Positions 36,888-46,358 of a DNA stretch of 64,000 bases are shown one piece after another. Positions within the stretch are counted from its first letter, which is position 1; each line of letters starts with the position of its first letter. The notes beneath the pieces were generated by a model, which saw nothing but the letters and a program-made list of their open reading frames with translations, searched no databases and was not told the DNA's origin. This DNA comes from Campylobacter sp. RM5004. Its GTDB lineage: Bacteria > Campylobacterota > Campylobacteria > Campylobacterales > Campylobacteraceae. Made by a program: the position numbers and the translations under genes. The stretch covers positions 524,409-588,408 of the forward strand of contig NZ_CP059599.1 in NCBI RefSeq assembly GCF_022369455.1, given 5' to 3'.

Positions 36888-37574
36888 ATGATAAGTATTT
36901 TAAATATTTTAAGAATAATCGGGGTTATTTTAGTTGTTTTATATGCAGGTTTTTATATTTTTAAAAATTATGAAAATGTTGCTATTTTGTTTGTTGGTAT
37001 ACTAACTATAATTATCACATCGTTTTTAATATCTTATATTAATCATAAAAATATTATTGAGCCGTTTTTTATCTCAAATGGCTTTGATAAATTAAGCAAA
37101 AATATAAAAATAAAGCATATAAATTATGATGATTTAAGAGTTGATTATGTCTATTTTAAAGATGATTTAAGTATTGCAAAGCTTAATATTAGTAAAAAAG
37201 AAGAAAAGAATAAAATAAAGCTTTTTAATGGAGTTTTGTTTAAAAAAGATAATGTAGATAAAAAGCCTTTTGCTATACATTCAAGCAAGATTTTTAAAAA
37301 ATTAGATAAAAATTATGGCTTATGCAAACTAGATAACACGGATTTTAATAAATATTTTCAAGTTTATTGTGAAGATAAAATTAAAATATATGAGTATTTT
37401 ACACCTAAAAAACTTGAAAAGATAAGTCAAATCGCAAAAGAATTAAACAAAAAAATAAGCCTAATTTATGAAGATAATTCACTTTTTTTATACTTGCACG
37501 ATTTTAGATTTAGCAAAGAAATCAGCAAGGAATTTGAATTAGGAATTAGACTTATTCAAGAATTTAGCAATTAG
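36888..37574 (+). CDS. DUF3137-like membrane protein, paralogue B
   Basis: 228 residues with two N-terminal helices and a soluble domain carrying DFNKYFQVYCEDKIKIYEYFTPKKLEKI, parallel to paralogue A. The C-terminal residues EFELGIRLIQEFSN correspond to EYVSLLKIIQEFSE in A; the EFELGI part is an exact copy of the window's 18-bp repeat. It starts 2 bp after A. The stop codon lies in a hairpin shared with the convergent eda end. Confidence 0.65.
   Translation: MISILNILRIIGVILVVLYAGFYIFKNYENVAILFVGILTIIITSFLISYINHKNIIEPFFISNGFDKLSKNIKIKHINYDDLRVDYVYFKDDLSIAKLNISKKEEKNKIKLFNGVLFKKDNVDKKPFAIHSSKIFKKLDKNYGLCKLDNTDFNKYFQVYCEDKIKIYEYFTPKKLEKISQIAKELNKKISLIYEDNSLFLYLHDFRFSKEISKEFELGIRLIQEFSN
37530..37547 (+). 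repeat. Exact coding copy of the interspersed 18-mer (in paralogue B)
   Basis: GAATTTGAATTAGGAATT read in frame as EFELGI. The paralogous protein has a different sequence of the same length here. Confidence 0.7.
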
Positions 37575-37582
37575 CTAAATTC
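37560..37582. terminator. Hairpin between convergent DUF3137-like gene and eda
   Basis: GAATTTAGC (37560-37568) and GCTAAATTC (37574-37582) make a perfect 9-bp stem with loop AATTA, in the 8-bp gap plus the last codons. It probably serves both directions. Confidence 0.6.
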
Positions 37583-38203
37583 TCAAGCTCTAAGCTCTAA
37601 TGAATTTCTTGCTATTTCGCTAATTTCATCCCATTTTTTAGCTTTTATAAGCTCTTTTGGTGCAAGCCAAGAACCCCCAACACAAAGCACATTTGGTTGT
37701 GATAAATATTCTTTAGCATTGCTTTCGCTAATTCCACCAGTAGGGCAAAATCTAACATCGCTAAATGGTCCATAAATAGCCTTTAACATAGGCACACCAC
37801 CAACAACACTAGCAGGAAAAAGCTTAAATGTATCAAGACCATATTCAAGCCCAAGCATTAGCTCTCCAGGACTTGCAATACCTGCTATTAAAGGTATTTT
37901 ATAATCAATTTCTCTTAGTAATTTTTCATTTATTCCTGGACTTATTGCAAACTTTGCACCAGCATTTACAACATCTTTATATTGCTTAGCATTTATTACC
38001 GTTCCAGCTCCAACAATTGCTTCAGGAATTTCTTTGCTAATTAGCCCAATTGCCTTAAGTCCTGCATTAGTTCTTAGGGTTATCTCAAGCACTCTTACAC
38101 CACCTAAAACTAAAGCATTTGCTAAAGGCAAAGCATCATTTATATCATCAATAGCAATTACAGGAATTACTGGATTTACTTTTAAAATTTCTCTTGCATT
38201 CAT
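37583..38203 (-). CDS. eda: KDPG aldolase (Entner-Doudoroff)
   Basis: A 206-residue 2-keto-3-deoxy-6-phosphogluconate aldolase, giving pyruvate and glyceraldehyde-3-phosphate. Glu40 in VLEITLRT and the Schiff-base lysine K127 in TFKLFPAS are present, with VGAGTV and FCPTGGI as further landmarks. It lies 10 bp after edd. Confidence 0.95.
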   Translation of the reverse strand: MNAREILKVNPVIPVIAIDDINDALPLANALVLGGVRVLEITLRTNAGLKAIGLISKEIPEAIVGAGTVINAKQYKDVVNAGAKFAISPGINEKLLREIDYKIPLIAGIASPGELMLGLEYGLDTFKLFPASVVGGVPMLKAIYGPFSDVRFCPTGGISESNAKEYLSQPNVLCVGGSWLAPKELIKAKKWDEISEIARNSLELRA

Positions 38204-38213
38204 CTTCTTCTCC

Positions 38214-40010
38214 TTAAAAACTTACTCCGCCTTCTTCGGCGCTTAAACAATTATTTCTTAAAGCTTTAAAAAGCTCTCTACCACTACCTAATTCATTTGC
38301 ACTTAAATCAATATGATTTATATTTCTAGTTAAAAAATCATCTTCTAATACATTTAAAGTGCCATTGATTGCATCAAATTCTATTAAATCCCCATCTTTA
38401 ATCTTTGCAATATTTCCATCAAGCAATGCTTCAGGACTTGTATGAATTGCAGCAGGCACTTTGCCACTTGCTCCACTCATTCTTCCATCAGTAATTAATG
38501 CAACCTTGTATCCTTTAGACATTAATACTCCTAAAGGTGGTATTAGTTTATGAAGCTCTGGCATACCATTTGCCTTAGGGCCTTGATATTTTACAACTGC
38601 TATGAAGTTTTTATTTAATTCACCTTTTTCGTAAGCTGCCATTAATTCAAGTTGGTCATTAAATACAATCGCTCTTTCTTTTATATATAAATTATCATTG
38701 CTTACTGCGCTTACTTTAATTACCGAGCGACCTATATTTCCACTTAAAACCTTTAGCCCACCAGTAGTGCTAAATGGCTTATCATAAGTTGTAATTATCT
38801 CAGCATTTCTGCTTTTTTCAAGACATTTTTCATAAGTAATTTCATCATTTTTTAAGATAGGATCTTTTGTGTAATTACTTAAGCCAAATCCAGCTACCGT
38901 ATTTACATCATCGTGTAATAAGCCATTATTTAATAATTCATTTATTACAAATGATAATCCACCTGCTTCATAAAAGTCATTTATATCAGCCTTGCCATTT
39001 GGATAAACTTTAGCTAAAAGTGGGGTAATATTTGAAATATCATTAAAATCATCCCAATTAATTATAATTCCCGCAGCTTTTGCAATAGCTATTAAATGTA
39101 AGGTGTGATTAGTTGAACCTCCTGTTGCCATAAGTCCAACGATAGCATTTACTATACTTTTTTCATCTATCATTTTTCCTATTGGTAAAATGCTTTTATC
39201 TTTTACACCTTTTGCAAAATGCTTTGCACTATAAGTTAATAATTTTTCTCTTAGTTTTGTATTAGGATTTATAAAGGCTGAGTTTGGCATATGAAGTCCA
39301 AGTAATTCAATCATAACTTGATTTGAATTAGCCGTTCCATAAAATGTGCAAGTGCCTGAGCTATGATACATTTTCATCTCAGTATTTAATAATTCTTCTT
39401 TGCTAATTAAACCTTGAGCGTATTTTTCTCTAGCAATACTTTTATCAGCATTGCTAATTCCTGTTGGCATAGGACCACTTGGAATAAACATAGCAGGTAA
39501 TTGCCCAAATCTAAGCGCTCCCATTAAAAGTCCAGGAACAATCTTATCACAAACTCCTAAGTAAAATGCACCATCAAAAATATTATGAGATAGTCCAATT
39601 GCTGTGCTCATTGCGATTACATCACGAGAAAATAAGCTAAGTTGCATTCCGTCATAACCTTGAGTGATACCATCACACATTGAAGGAGTGCAGCTTGCAA
39701 CTTGAACGCTAACGCCTTCTTTAATACAAGCTTGTTTTATGCTTAAAGGATAATCTTTATAAGGCTCATGAGCTGATAAAACATCGTTATAACTTGAAAT
39801 TATCGCTAAATGAGTGCTATTTGCGTTGTTTAATTTCTCTCTTACGCTCTTAGGAATTGCAGCATAAGCGTGAGCTAGATTTGCACAGCCTAATTTACTG
39901 CGATTTATTTTAGAATTTGCATTTTCTATTAAGTCTAAATAATCTTTTCTTGATTTTTCGCTTCTTTTTATTATTTTTTCGGTAATTTCTAATAATTTTG
40001 CATTTGTCAT
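38214..40010 (-). CDS. edd: 6-phosphogluconate dehydratase (Entner-Doudoroff)
   Basis: A 598-residue Edd of the IlvD/Edd family. Iron-sulfur ligands are expected in CTPSMCDGITQGYDGM and GVCDKIVPG; the GLMATGGSTNHTLHL block and DGRMSGASGKVPAAIHT match the family. It dehydrates 6-phosphogluconate to KDPG. It is divergent from zwf across a 111-bp gap with a palindrome that could hold a shared operator. Confidence 0.95.
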   Translation of the reverse strand: MTNAKLLEITEKIIKRSEKSRKDYLDLIENANSKINRSKLGCANLAHAYAAIPKSVREKLNNANSTHLAIISSYNDVLSAHEPYKDYPLSIKQACIKEGVSVQVASCTPSMCDGITQGYDGMQLSLFSRDVIAMSTAIGLSHNIFDGAFYLGVCDKIVPGLLMGALRFGQLPAMFIPSGPMPTGISNADKSIAREKYAQGLISKEELLNTEMKMYHSSGTCTFYGTANSNQVMIELLGLHMPNSAFINPNTKLREKLLTYSAKHFAKGVKDKSILPIGKMIDEKSIVNAIVGLMATGGSTNHTLHLIAIAKAAGIIINWDDFNDISNITPLLAKVYPNGKADINDFYEAGGLSFVINELLNNGLLHDDVNTVAGFGLSNYTKDPILKNDEITYEKCLEKSRNAEIITTYDKPFSTTGGLKVLSGNIGRSVIKVSAVSNDNLYIKERAIVFNDQLELMAAYEKGELNKNFIAVVKYQGPKANGMPELHKLIPPLGVLMSKGYKVALITDGRMSGASGKVPAAIHTSPEALLDGNIAKIKDGDLIEFDAINGTLNVLEDDFLTRNINHIDLSANELGSGRELFKALRNNCLSAEEGGVSF

Positions 40011-40078
40011 AAAAACTCTTTTCTATTTAAAATATTTGATTTATTATAGATAAATAAACGTTATTAATGTTAAATCCT

Positions 40079-40098
40079 TTTTTGTATATTTACAAAAA
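40079..40098. promoter_or_regulatory. Palindrome in the edd-zwf divergent promoter region
   Basis: TTTTTGTA (40079-40086) and TACAAAAA (40091-40098) are perfect inverted arms around TATT, 23 bp before the zwf start. This could be an operator for a carbohydrate regulator or part of the promoter. No other strong motif is visible in the 111-bp gap. Confidence 0.4.
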
Positions 40099-40121
40099 TA
40101 ATTTAATTTTTAGGAAACTTT

Positions 40122-41417
40122 ATGAAGATTAATTTTGATTTTTTATTGTTTGGAGCTACTGGAGATTTGGCTTTAAGGAAGATTTTTCCTTCACTTTATG
40201 ATGCGTTTTTAAACGACTTACTTCACGAAGATTTTAAAATCATTGCAACAGGCAGAAGTAAATTAAGCTTAGATGAATTTAAGCAAAAATTAAATGATAA
40301 ATCAAAAATACATTTAAAAGATATTACAAAATGGAACAGTTTTTTAGAAAAAATCACTTATGAAAGCGTTGATATTAATAGTATTGATGATTTTAAAAAG
40401 CTTAAAATGTGCCTAAGAAATGGCGTTGATAATGTTATATATTTTTCTATTTCGCCTGAGTTTTTTATCACTTGTTGTAAAAATCTAAGCGAGCTTAATA
40501 TGAATGAAGCAAATGTTAGAATAGTTCTTGAAAAGCCTTTAGGAATGAGCCTTGATGAATGTAGAGCAATTAATGAAAGCGTAGCAAAATACTATAAAGA
40601 AGAGCAGATTTATAGAATTGATCATTATCTTGGTAAAAATATGGTTAAAGAATTATTAGAATTTAGAAAAAATAATCCACATATTAATGCCTTTTTAAAT
40701 AAAGATTATGTAAAAAGCATTGAGCTTAGCGTATTAGAAAGACTTGGGGTTGAAAGTCGTGGAGAATTTTATGATAGCTGTGGTGCTTTAAGAGATATGT
40801 TGCAAAACCATATGCTACAAATGTTAGCTTTATTTATGATAGATGTTAATTCTACAAATATTAGAAAGGCAAAGCTAGACTTTTTTAACTCTTTAGAAAA
40901 AATAAACAAAAGTGATGTTATAAAAGCTCAATATACTAAAAACGAAGATAGCCTAAGCTATAAAGATGAATTAAATGTAGCAAAAGATAGCTTGACTGAA
41001 ACTTTCGTAGCTATTAAAACAAGCTCAAATCAAGAAAATTATAAAGGTGTGCCGATTTATCTTAGAACTGGTAAGAGAATGGCTGAAAATAGGGTGTATT
41101 TTACGATTAATTTTAAAAATAACGGCTATTTATATATAGAAATCCAACCAAATCCTAAGATGAAATTATTGCTTAATATTAATGATAATTACAAGGAATT
41201 TGAAATCGGATTTAGCGATATTGAAAAAATGCCACCTTATGAGAGATTAATACTAAATGTAATCAATAAGGATTTAAGTTCATTTAATGAAAAAGAAGAG
41301 CTTGAGAGTGCTTGGAAATGGGTTCAAAGCGTAATTGATGATAAAGACTTTAATATGCAAGAATACCCTGCATATACAAATGGTATAAATTTTAAAGATT
41401 GCGAGTTTAAATTATGA
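40122..41417 (+). CDS. zwf: Glucose-6-phosphate 1-dehydrogenase
   Basis: A 431-residue Zwf, shorter than the usual ~490. Coenzyme motif FGATGDLALRKIFP is at residues 10-23 and the catalytic RIDHYLGK at 165-172. It oxidises glucose-6-phosphate to 6-phosphogluconolactone. The next gene, pgl, overlaps its stop by 4 bp. At 41195-41213 the sequence reads KEFEIGF, one base away from the interspersed repeat over its core. Confidence 0.93.
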   Translation: MKINFDFLLFGATGDLALRKIFPSLYDAFLNDLLHEDFKIIATGRSKLSLDEFKQKLNDKSKIHLKDITKWNSFLEKITYESVDINSIDDFKKLKMCLRNGVDNVIYFSISPEFFITCCKNLSELNMNEANVRIVLEKPLGMSLDECRAINESVAKYYKEEQIYRIDHYLGKNMVKELLEFRKNNPHINAFLNKDYVKSIELSVLERLGVESRGEFYDSCGALRDMLQNHMLQMLALFMIDVNSTNIRKAKLDFFNSLEKINKSDVIKAQYTKNEDSLSYKDELNVAKDSLTETFVAIKTSSNQENYKGVPIYLRTGKRMAENRVYFTINFKNNGYLYIEIQPNPKMKLLLNINDNYKEFEIGFSDIEKMPPYERLILNVINKDLSSFNEKEELESAWKWVQSVIDDKDFNMQEYPAYTNGINFKDCEFKL

Positions 41418-42085
41418 GATTATTTACTTTTAATGACAAAAACATAAGCGAAGTTGCTTTATATAAAGAATTAGTTTTTTCGCTAAATGAATGTATTAAT
41501 AATAAAGGCGAAGTTAATTTTTATGTATCAGGTGGCAAGAGCCCAAAGGATTTATTTGCTAAGCTTAGCCGTGAAAAATTAGAATGGAGTAAGGTAAATA
41601 TATTTTTAGTAGATGAAAGGATAGTTCCTACAAATCATAATGATAGTAATACAAATCTAGTTAAAGAATATTTATTACAAAATGATGCAAGTAAGGCAAA
41701 TTTTATTACTTGTATAAAAGATGAATTAATAAATGATTTTGATGCCTTAAAAAGCTATGCAAATAGTATTTATAAAACTCCTGATATTTTGATTTTAGGA
41801 ATGGGAACTGATGCTCATACTGCTTCAATATTTCCAACAGCAGCTAATTTAGATGAATTATTAAGCGATACAAATACAGCTTATCACATAGTAAAAACTT
41901 CAAATTATGATAGGATTAGCCTTAGTTTAGAAAGTATTTTAAAAGCAAAAAGAATATTTTTAAACATAAGTGGCGATGAAAAATATCAAGTATTTTTAAA
42001 TGCTTGTAAAGAGCAAAACAAAAAATACCCTATAAGTTTTGTAATTAATTCAAAAGGAAATTTAGATGTCTATTACGCAAAATGA
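41414..42085 (+). CDS. pgl: 6-phosphogluconolactonase
   Basis: A 223-residue Pgl of the SugarP_isomerase/DevB type. [28 protein letters not shown] and [15 protein letters not shown] are the classic three blocks. It hydrolyses the Zwf product. It overlaps zwf by 4 bp and glk by 20 bp. Confidence 0.93.
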   Translation: MRLFTFNDKNISEVALYKELVFSLNECINNKGEVNFYVSGGKSPKDLFAKLSREKLEWSKVNIFLVDERIVPTNHNDSNTNLVKEYLLQNDASKANFITCIKDELINDFDALKSYANSIYKTPDILILGMGTDAHTASIFPTAANLDELLSDTNTAYHIVKTSNYDRISLSLESILKAKRIFLNISGDEKYQVFLNACKEQNKKYPISFVINSKGNLDVYYAK

Positions 42086-43046
42086 ATATCCAAGATTATT
42101 AGCCGATATTGGTGGGACAAACGCTAGATTTGCCATAGAATTTGAATTAGGAATTATAAAAAATATTGAAGTTTTACAATGCAAAGATTATGAGACAATT
42201 GTAGATGCAGTAAAAGCCTATTTAAAGGATAAAAATCTTGAAATTAAACACGCTGCATTTGCTATGGCAAATCCGGTTACTAGTGATTATATTCAAATGA
42301 CAAATAATCATTGGGCTTTTTCAATTAGCACTACAAGATTAGCACTTAAGCTTGAAACTTTATTAGTATTAAACGACTTTACAGCTCAAGCACTTGCTAT
42401 TACAAAATTAAAAGATGATGAATTAGTGCAAGTTGGTGGCTCTTTTATAGAAGAAAACTCTCCTAAAGCAGTTTTAGGACCAGGCACGGGTTTAGGTGTT
42501 AGCGGATTAATACCTAGTAAAAATGGCTATATCGCACTCTCAGGCGAAGGCGGGCATGTTAGCTTTGCACCTTTTGATGAGATAGAATCAATGATTTGGC
42601 ATTATGCAAAAAATAAATTTGGTCATGTTTCAGCTGAAAGATTGCTTAGTGGAATGGGACTTGAATTAATCTATGAAGCTCTAGCACACAAAGAAGGCAT
42701 AAACGAAACTCTAAGTGCAAGTAAGATTAGCGAACTTGCATTGAGTGAAAAATCAGCTTTATGTAGATTAAGCCTTGATATATTTTGCGCAATGTTAGGA
42801 ACAATTGCATCAAATCTAGCATTAACCTTAGGTGCTAGGGGTGGTGTTTATATTTGTGGTGGAATAATTCCAAAGATTTTAGAATATTTTAAGCATTCAT
42901 CATTTAGAGCAAGATTTGAGAATAAAGGTAGATTTGATAGCTATTTAGCAGCTATTCCTGTTTTTGTAGTTTTATCAAATTACCCGGGGATAAATGGAGC
43001 GAGTGTGGCTTTAGAAAATCATTTAAAGGATAAAAATGTTAAGTAA
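42066..43046 (+). CDS. glk: Glucokinase
   Basis: A 326-residue Glk of the E. coli type. ATP motif [14 protein letters not shown] is at the N-terminus; [13 protein letters not shown] (catalytic Asp), GPGTGLGVS and [11 protein letters not shown] follow. It phosphorylates free glucose, implying uptake by a non-PTS permease that is not in this window. Residues EFELGI after GGTNARFAI are encoded by an exact copy of the 18-bp repeat. Confidence 0.93.
   Translation: MSITQNEYPRLLADIGGTNARFAIEFELGIIKNIEVLQCKDYETIVDAVKAYLKDKNLEIKHAAFAMANPVTSDYIQMTNNHWAFSISTTRLALKLETLLVLNDFTAQALAITKLKDDELVQVGGSFIEENSPKAVLGPGTGLGVSGLIPSKNGYIALSGEGGHVSFAPFDEIESMIWHYAKNKFGHVSAERLLSGMGLELIYEALAHKEGINETLSASKISELALSEKSALCRLSLDIFCAMLGTIASNLALTLGARGGVYICGGIIPKILEYFKHSSFRARFENKGRFDSYLAAIPVFVVLSNYPGINGASVALENHLKDKNVK
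42138..42155 (+). repeat. Exact coding copy of the interspersed 18-mer (in glk)
   Basis: GAATTTGAATTAGGAATT read in frame as EFELGI, between the ATP motif and the first beta-hairpin, a region variable in length and sequence among glucokinases. Confidence 0.7.
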
Positions 43047-44676
43047 ATTAAAAAGTTTTGAGAAATTATGGAGTTTATATAATAATTCAAAAGATACTCA
43101 CATGAAAGAACTATTTGCAAAAGATAGCAATAGGGCTAATAAATACTTTTTAGAAGTTGGTGGAATTAAGGTTGATTATTCTAAAAATAGAATAGATGAT
43201 GAGATTTTAAATACTTTAATTGACTTAGCAAAAGAAGCTAATTTAGAGCAAAATATCAAAGATATGTTTAGTGGTAAAAAGATTAACACCACAGAAAATA
43301 GAGCAGCTTTACATATTGCTCTTAGAAATCGCATAAACACTCCTATTTATGTAGATAATGAAAACATAATGGATGATGTAAATGCAGTGCTAAATAAAAT
43401 GGAAAAATTTTCGCACGCAGTAAGAACAGGTGAATGGTTAGGCTATACAAATCAAGTAATAACTGATATTGTAAATATTGGAATTGGTGGTTCTGATTTA
43501 GGACCTTTAATGGCTTGCGATGCTTTGAAAAAATACGCACATCCAAGACTAAAAATGCACTTCGTTTCAAACGTAGATGGCTCAAAATTACAAAATGTAT
43601 TAGATAACGTTCATCCTGAAACTACGCTTTTTATAATAGCGTCAAAAACATTCGTAACTCAAGAAACTTTAACAAATGCTTTAACAGCAAGAGAGTGGTT
43701 TTTAAATCATGCTGTTAATAAACGCTTTGTAGCTAAGCATTTCGTAGCAGTTTCAACTAACAAAAAAGCAGTTGAAGAATTCGGTATAGATAGTAATAAT
43801 ATGTTTGAGTTTTGGAACTGGGTAGGCGGGCGTTATAGTTTATGGTCAGCAATTGGTCTTCCTATTATGATTTATCTAGGAAAAGAACATTTTTGGCAAA
43901 TGCTAGAAGGTGCGTATTTAATGGATTCACACTTTAGCTCGGCTGAGTATTCTAAAAACTTGCCTGTGATTTTGGCTTTAATAGGTATTTGGTATATTAA
44001 TTTTTATGGTGGTGGTTCACATATAATCGCTCCTTATGATGAGTATTTAAAGCATTTTCCAAGATTTATTCAACAACTTGATATGGAAAGTAACGGAAAG
44101 CAAGTTAGTAAAAATGGAGAATTAATTAATTATGAAACATCTCCTATTATTTGGGGCGAAACAGGAATAAACGCTCAGCACGCATTCTTTCAACTACTTC
44201 ATCAAGGAACTCACATAAGTCCTATTGATTTAATTGTAAGTTTAGAAAAGCCACATGATATGCCAGAACATCATGAAATATTAATTAGTAATGTATTTGC
44301 TCAAGCTGAAGCATTTATGAAAGGTAAAACTAAAGAAGAAGTAAGAGCTGAATTAAAACAAAGCAACCTAAGTGATAGCGAGATAGAAAAGCTAATCCCA
44401 CATAAAGAGTTTTCGGGAAATCGCCCTAGCAATACGATTTTATTAGAAAGAATTAGCCCTAGAAATTTAGGAAGTTTAATTGCACTTTATGAGCATAAAA
44501 TTTTCGTTCAAGGTGTGATTTGGGGGATAAATAGCTTTGATCAATTTGGTGTTGAATTAGGCAAGACTTTAGCTAAGACAATTTTAGAAGAATTAAGAAG
44601 TGATATAAGTCACGAACACGATAGTTCAACTACAAATTTAATTAAATTATACAAAGATTTCAATCAAAAAGCTTAA
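43036..44676 (+). CDS. pgi: Glucose-6-phosphate isomerase
   Basis: A 546-residue Pgi. GIGGSDLGP is near residue 154, [15 protein letters not shown] near 266 and the PGI signature [15 protein letters not shown]-like block (here [12 protein letters not shown]) near 515, all in order. It interconverts glucose-6- and fructose-6-phosphate, linking the Entner-Doudoroff branch to gluconeogenesis. It overlaps glk by 11 bp and ends with the repeat hairpin. Confidence 0.96.
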   Translation: MLSKLKSFEKLWSLYNNSKDTHMKELFAKDSNRANKYFLEVGGIKVDYSKNRIDDEILNTLIDLAKEANLEQNIKDMFSGKKINTTENRAALHIALRNRINTPIYVDNENIMDDVNAVLNKMEKFSHAVRTGEWLGYTNQVITDIVNIGIGGSDLGPLMACDALKKYAHPRLKMHFVSNVDGSKLQNVLDNVHPETTLFIIASKTFVTQETLTNALTAREWFLNHAVNKRFVAKHFVAVSTNKKAVEEFGIDSNNMFEFWNWVGGRYSLWSAIGLPIMIYLGKEHFWQMLEGAYLMDSHFSSAEYSKNLPVILALIGIWYINFYGGGSHIIAPYDEYLKHFPRFIQQLDMESNGKQVSKNGELINYETSPIIWGETGINAQHAFFQLLHQGTHISPIDLIVSLEKPHDMPEHHEILISNVFAQAEAFMKGKTKEEVRAELKQSNLSDSEIEKLIPHKEFSGNRPSNTILLERISPRNLGSLIALYEHKIFVQGVIWGINSFDQFGVELGKTLAKTILEELRSDISHEHDSSTTNLIKLYKDFNQKA

Positions 44677-44682
44677 GATTTT

Positions 44683-44716
44683 AGGAATTTCATTTTGAAA
44701 TTCCTATTTCAAATTC
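44683..44716. repeat. Interspersed repeat with hairpin after pgi
   Basis: AGGAATTTC (44683-44691) pairs with GAAATTCCT (44697-44705), then the sequence completes AATTCCTATTTCAAATTC and runs into TTTT. It starts 6 bp after the pgi stop and probably ends the zwf-pgl-glk-pgi transcript. Confidence 0.8.
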
Positions 44717-44836
44717 TTTTAAATTTGTTACAATTTTTCACATTCTCGTAAAAAAATCATAAAATTTTTTGAATATACAAAAATGATTAATAAACCTTGA
44801 TAAGATATTTCAAAATGATTTTTTAAAGGAGACATT

Positions 44837-46279
44837 ATGAAAAGTTATCAAATGTATATTGATGGTGAGTTCGTACGCGAAAAAAGAGAAATGGCAGCTG
44901 TATATAATCCTGCTACAAAAGAGCAAGTTAGTGAATATCCACTAGGCACAAGAGAAGACGCTAAAAGAGCGCTTGAAGCAGCAAAAAGAGCAGGTAAAGA
45001 GTGGGAAGCGCTTCCAGCTATAGAGCGTGCAGGATATCTTAAAAAAATAGCACAATTAATTCGCCGTGATAGAGTAAAACTAGCTGATATTTTACAAGAA
45101 GAGCAAGGAAAAGTTAGAGGTTTAGCTGAGGTTGAGATTGATTTTGCAGCTGATTATTTAGACTATATGGCAGGTTTTGCTAGAACTTATGAAGGCGAAA
45201 TTATTCAAAGTGATAGAGCAAATGAGAATATTTTCTTATTTAGAACAGCAATCGGTGTTACAACGGGGATTTTACCTTGGAACTTCCCATTTTTCTTAAT
45301 AGTTAGAAAACTTGCACCTGCGTTTGTTACAGGAAATACAATAGTAATTAAGCCAAGTAGCGAAACTCCAAATAACGCATTTGAGTTTGCAAAACTTGCT
45401 CATGAGGCTGGAGTTCCTAAAGGCGTTTTCTCGCTTGTAAGTGGAAAAGGTAGTGAAGTAGGCGATGAGCTTAGTTCAAACCCACTTATTGGAATGGTAA
45501 GTGTAACAGGTAGCGTTGAAGCTGGAGTTAGGGTTATGCAAGCAGCTGCAAAAAATGTTATAAAGGTAAATCTTGAGCTTGGTGGAAAAGCACCTGCAAT
45601 CGTATGTAAAGATGCAAATATGGACTTAGTAATTCCTGCAATTAAAGCAAGTAGAATTTGCAATAACGGACAAGTTTGCAATTGTGCAGAACGCGTATAT
45701 GTGCATAAATCAAGATATGATGAGTTTATTAACAAAATGGCAGAAGAATTTAGCAAAATTACATTTGGAAATACTGCAAAAGGTAATTTTGATATGGGAC
45801 CACTTGTTAATGAAGCAGGGGTTAAAAATGCTGATGCAATGCTAAAACGTGCATTAGAGCAAGGTGCTAAACTTGAAGTTGGTGGCAAGATTACAGATAC
45901 AAGCGGATACTTCTATCCTGCAACACTTTTAAGTAATGCAGATCATAAGAGTGATATCATGCAAAAAGAAATCTTTGCTCCGATTTTACCAGTAACAAGC
46001 TTTGATACTTTAGATGAAGCTATTGATATGGCAAATGATTGTGAATATGGTCTTACAAGTAGTATTTATACGGAAAATCTAAACACAGCAATGAGAGCTT
46101 GCCGTGAGATTAAGTTTGGTGAAACTTATATCAATCGTGAAAACTTTGAAGCTATGCAAGGCTTTCACGCAGGATTTAGAAAGAGTGGTATAGGTGGTGC
46201 TGATGGTAAGCACGGACTTTATGAATACCTTGCAACTCATGTTGTTTATCTTGATTATAACACTAAGTTTAACGGCTAA
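44837..46279 (+). CDS. aldA: Aldehyde dehydrogenase, lactaldehyde/glycolaldehyde type
   Basis: A 480-residue NAD-dependent aldehyde dehydrogenase. TGILPWNFPFFL, KPSSETPNNA, LELGGKAPAIV (catalytic Glu) and GQVCNCAERV with C281 as nucleophile match AldA. C. jejuni Ald (Cj0490) begins similarly and belongs to fucose use, but no fucose genes are seen here. Direct repeats AAAATGATT at 44780-44788 and 44812-44820 flank a possible -10 TAAGAT. AAAGGAG precedes the ATG. Confidence 0.88.
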   Translation: MKSYQMYIDGEFVREKREMAAVYNPATKEQVSEYPLGTREDAKRALEAAKRAGKEWEALPAIERAGYLKKIAQLIRRDRVKLADILQEEQGKVRGLAEVEIDFAADYLDYMAGFARTYEGEIIQSDRANENIFLFRTAIGVTTGILPWNFPFFLIVRKLAPAFVTGNTIVIKPSSETPNNAFEFAKLAHEAGVPKGVFSLVSGKGSEVGDELSSNPLIGMVSVTGSVEAGVRVMQAAAKNVIKVNLELGGKAPAIVCKDANMDLVIPAIKASRICNNGQVCNCAERVYVHKSRYDEFINKMAEEFSKITFGNTAKGNFDMGPLVNEAGVKNADAMLKRALEQGAKLEVGGKITDTSGYFYPATLLSNADHKSDIMQKEIFAPILPVTSFDTLDEAIDMANDCEYGLTSSIYTENLNTAMRACREIKFGETYINRENFEAMQGFHAGFRKSGIGGADGKHGLYEYLATHVVYLDYNTKFNG

Positions 46280-46283
46280 TATA

Positions 46284-46300
46284 AGGGGCTTAATGCCCCT
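46284..46300. terminator. GC-rich hairpin after aldA
   Basis: AGGGGC (46284-46289) and GCCCCT (46295-46300) form a 6-bp GC stem with loop TTAAT. An A run follows rather than a T run, so the hairpin may act mainly as an RNA end stabiliser. Confidence 0.6.
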
Positions 46301-46319
46301 AAAAAATTATAAATATGAT

Positions 46320-46350
46320 TTGTTTTTTATGTATAATATATAAAAAACAA
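46320..46350 (+). promoter_or_regulatory. Inverted repeat enclosing a -10 box, upstream of the OMP gene
   Basis: TTGTTTTTTAT (46320-46330) and ATAAAAAACAA (46340-46350) are perfect 11-bp arms; the spacer holds gTATAAT (46331-46337). The start codon follows at 46359 after AAGGA. The design is the same as at 4442-4480 although the arm sequences differ. Confidence 0.5.
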
Positions 46351-46358
46351 GGATTATT

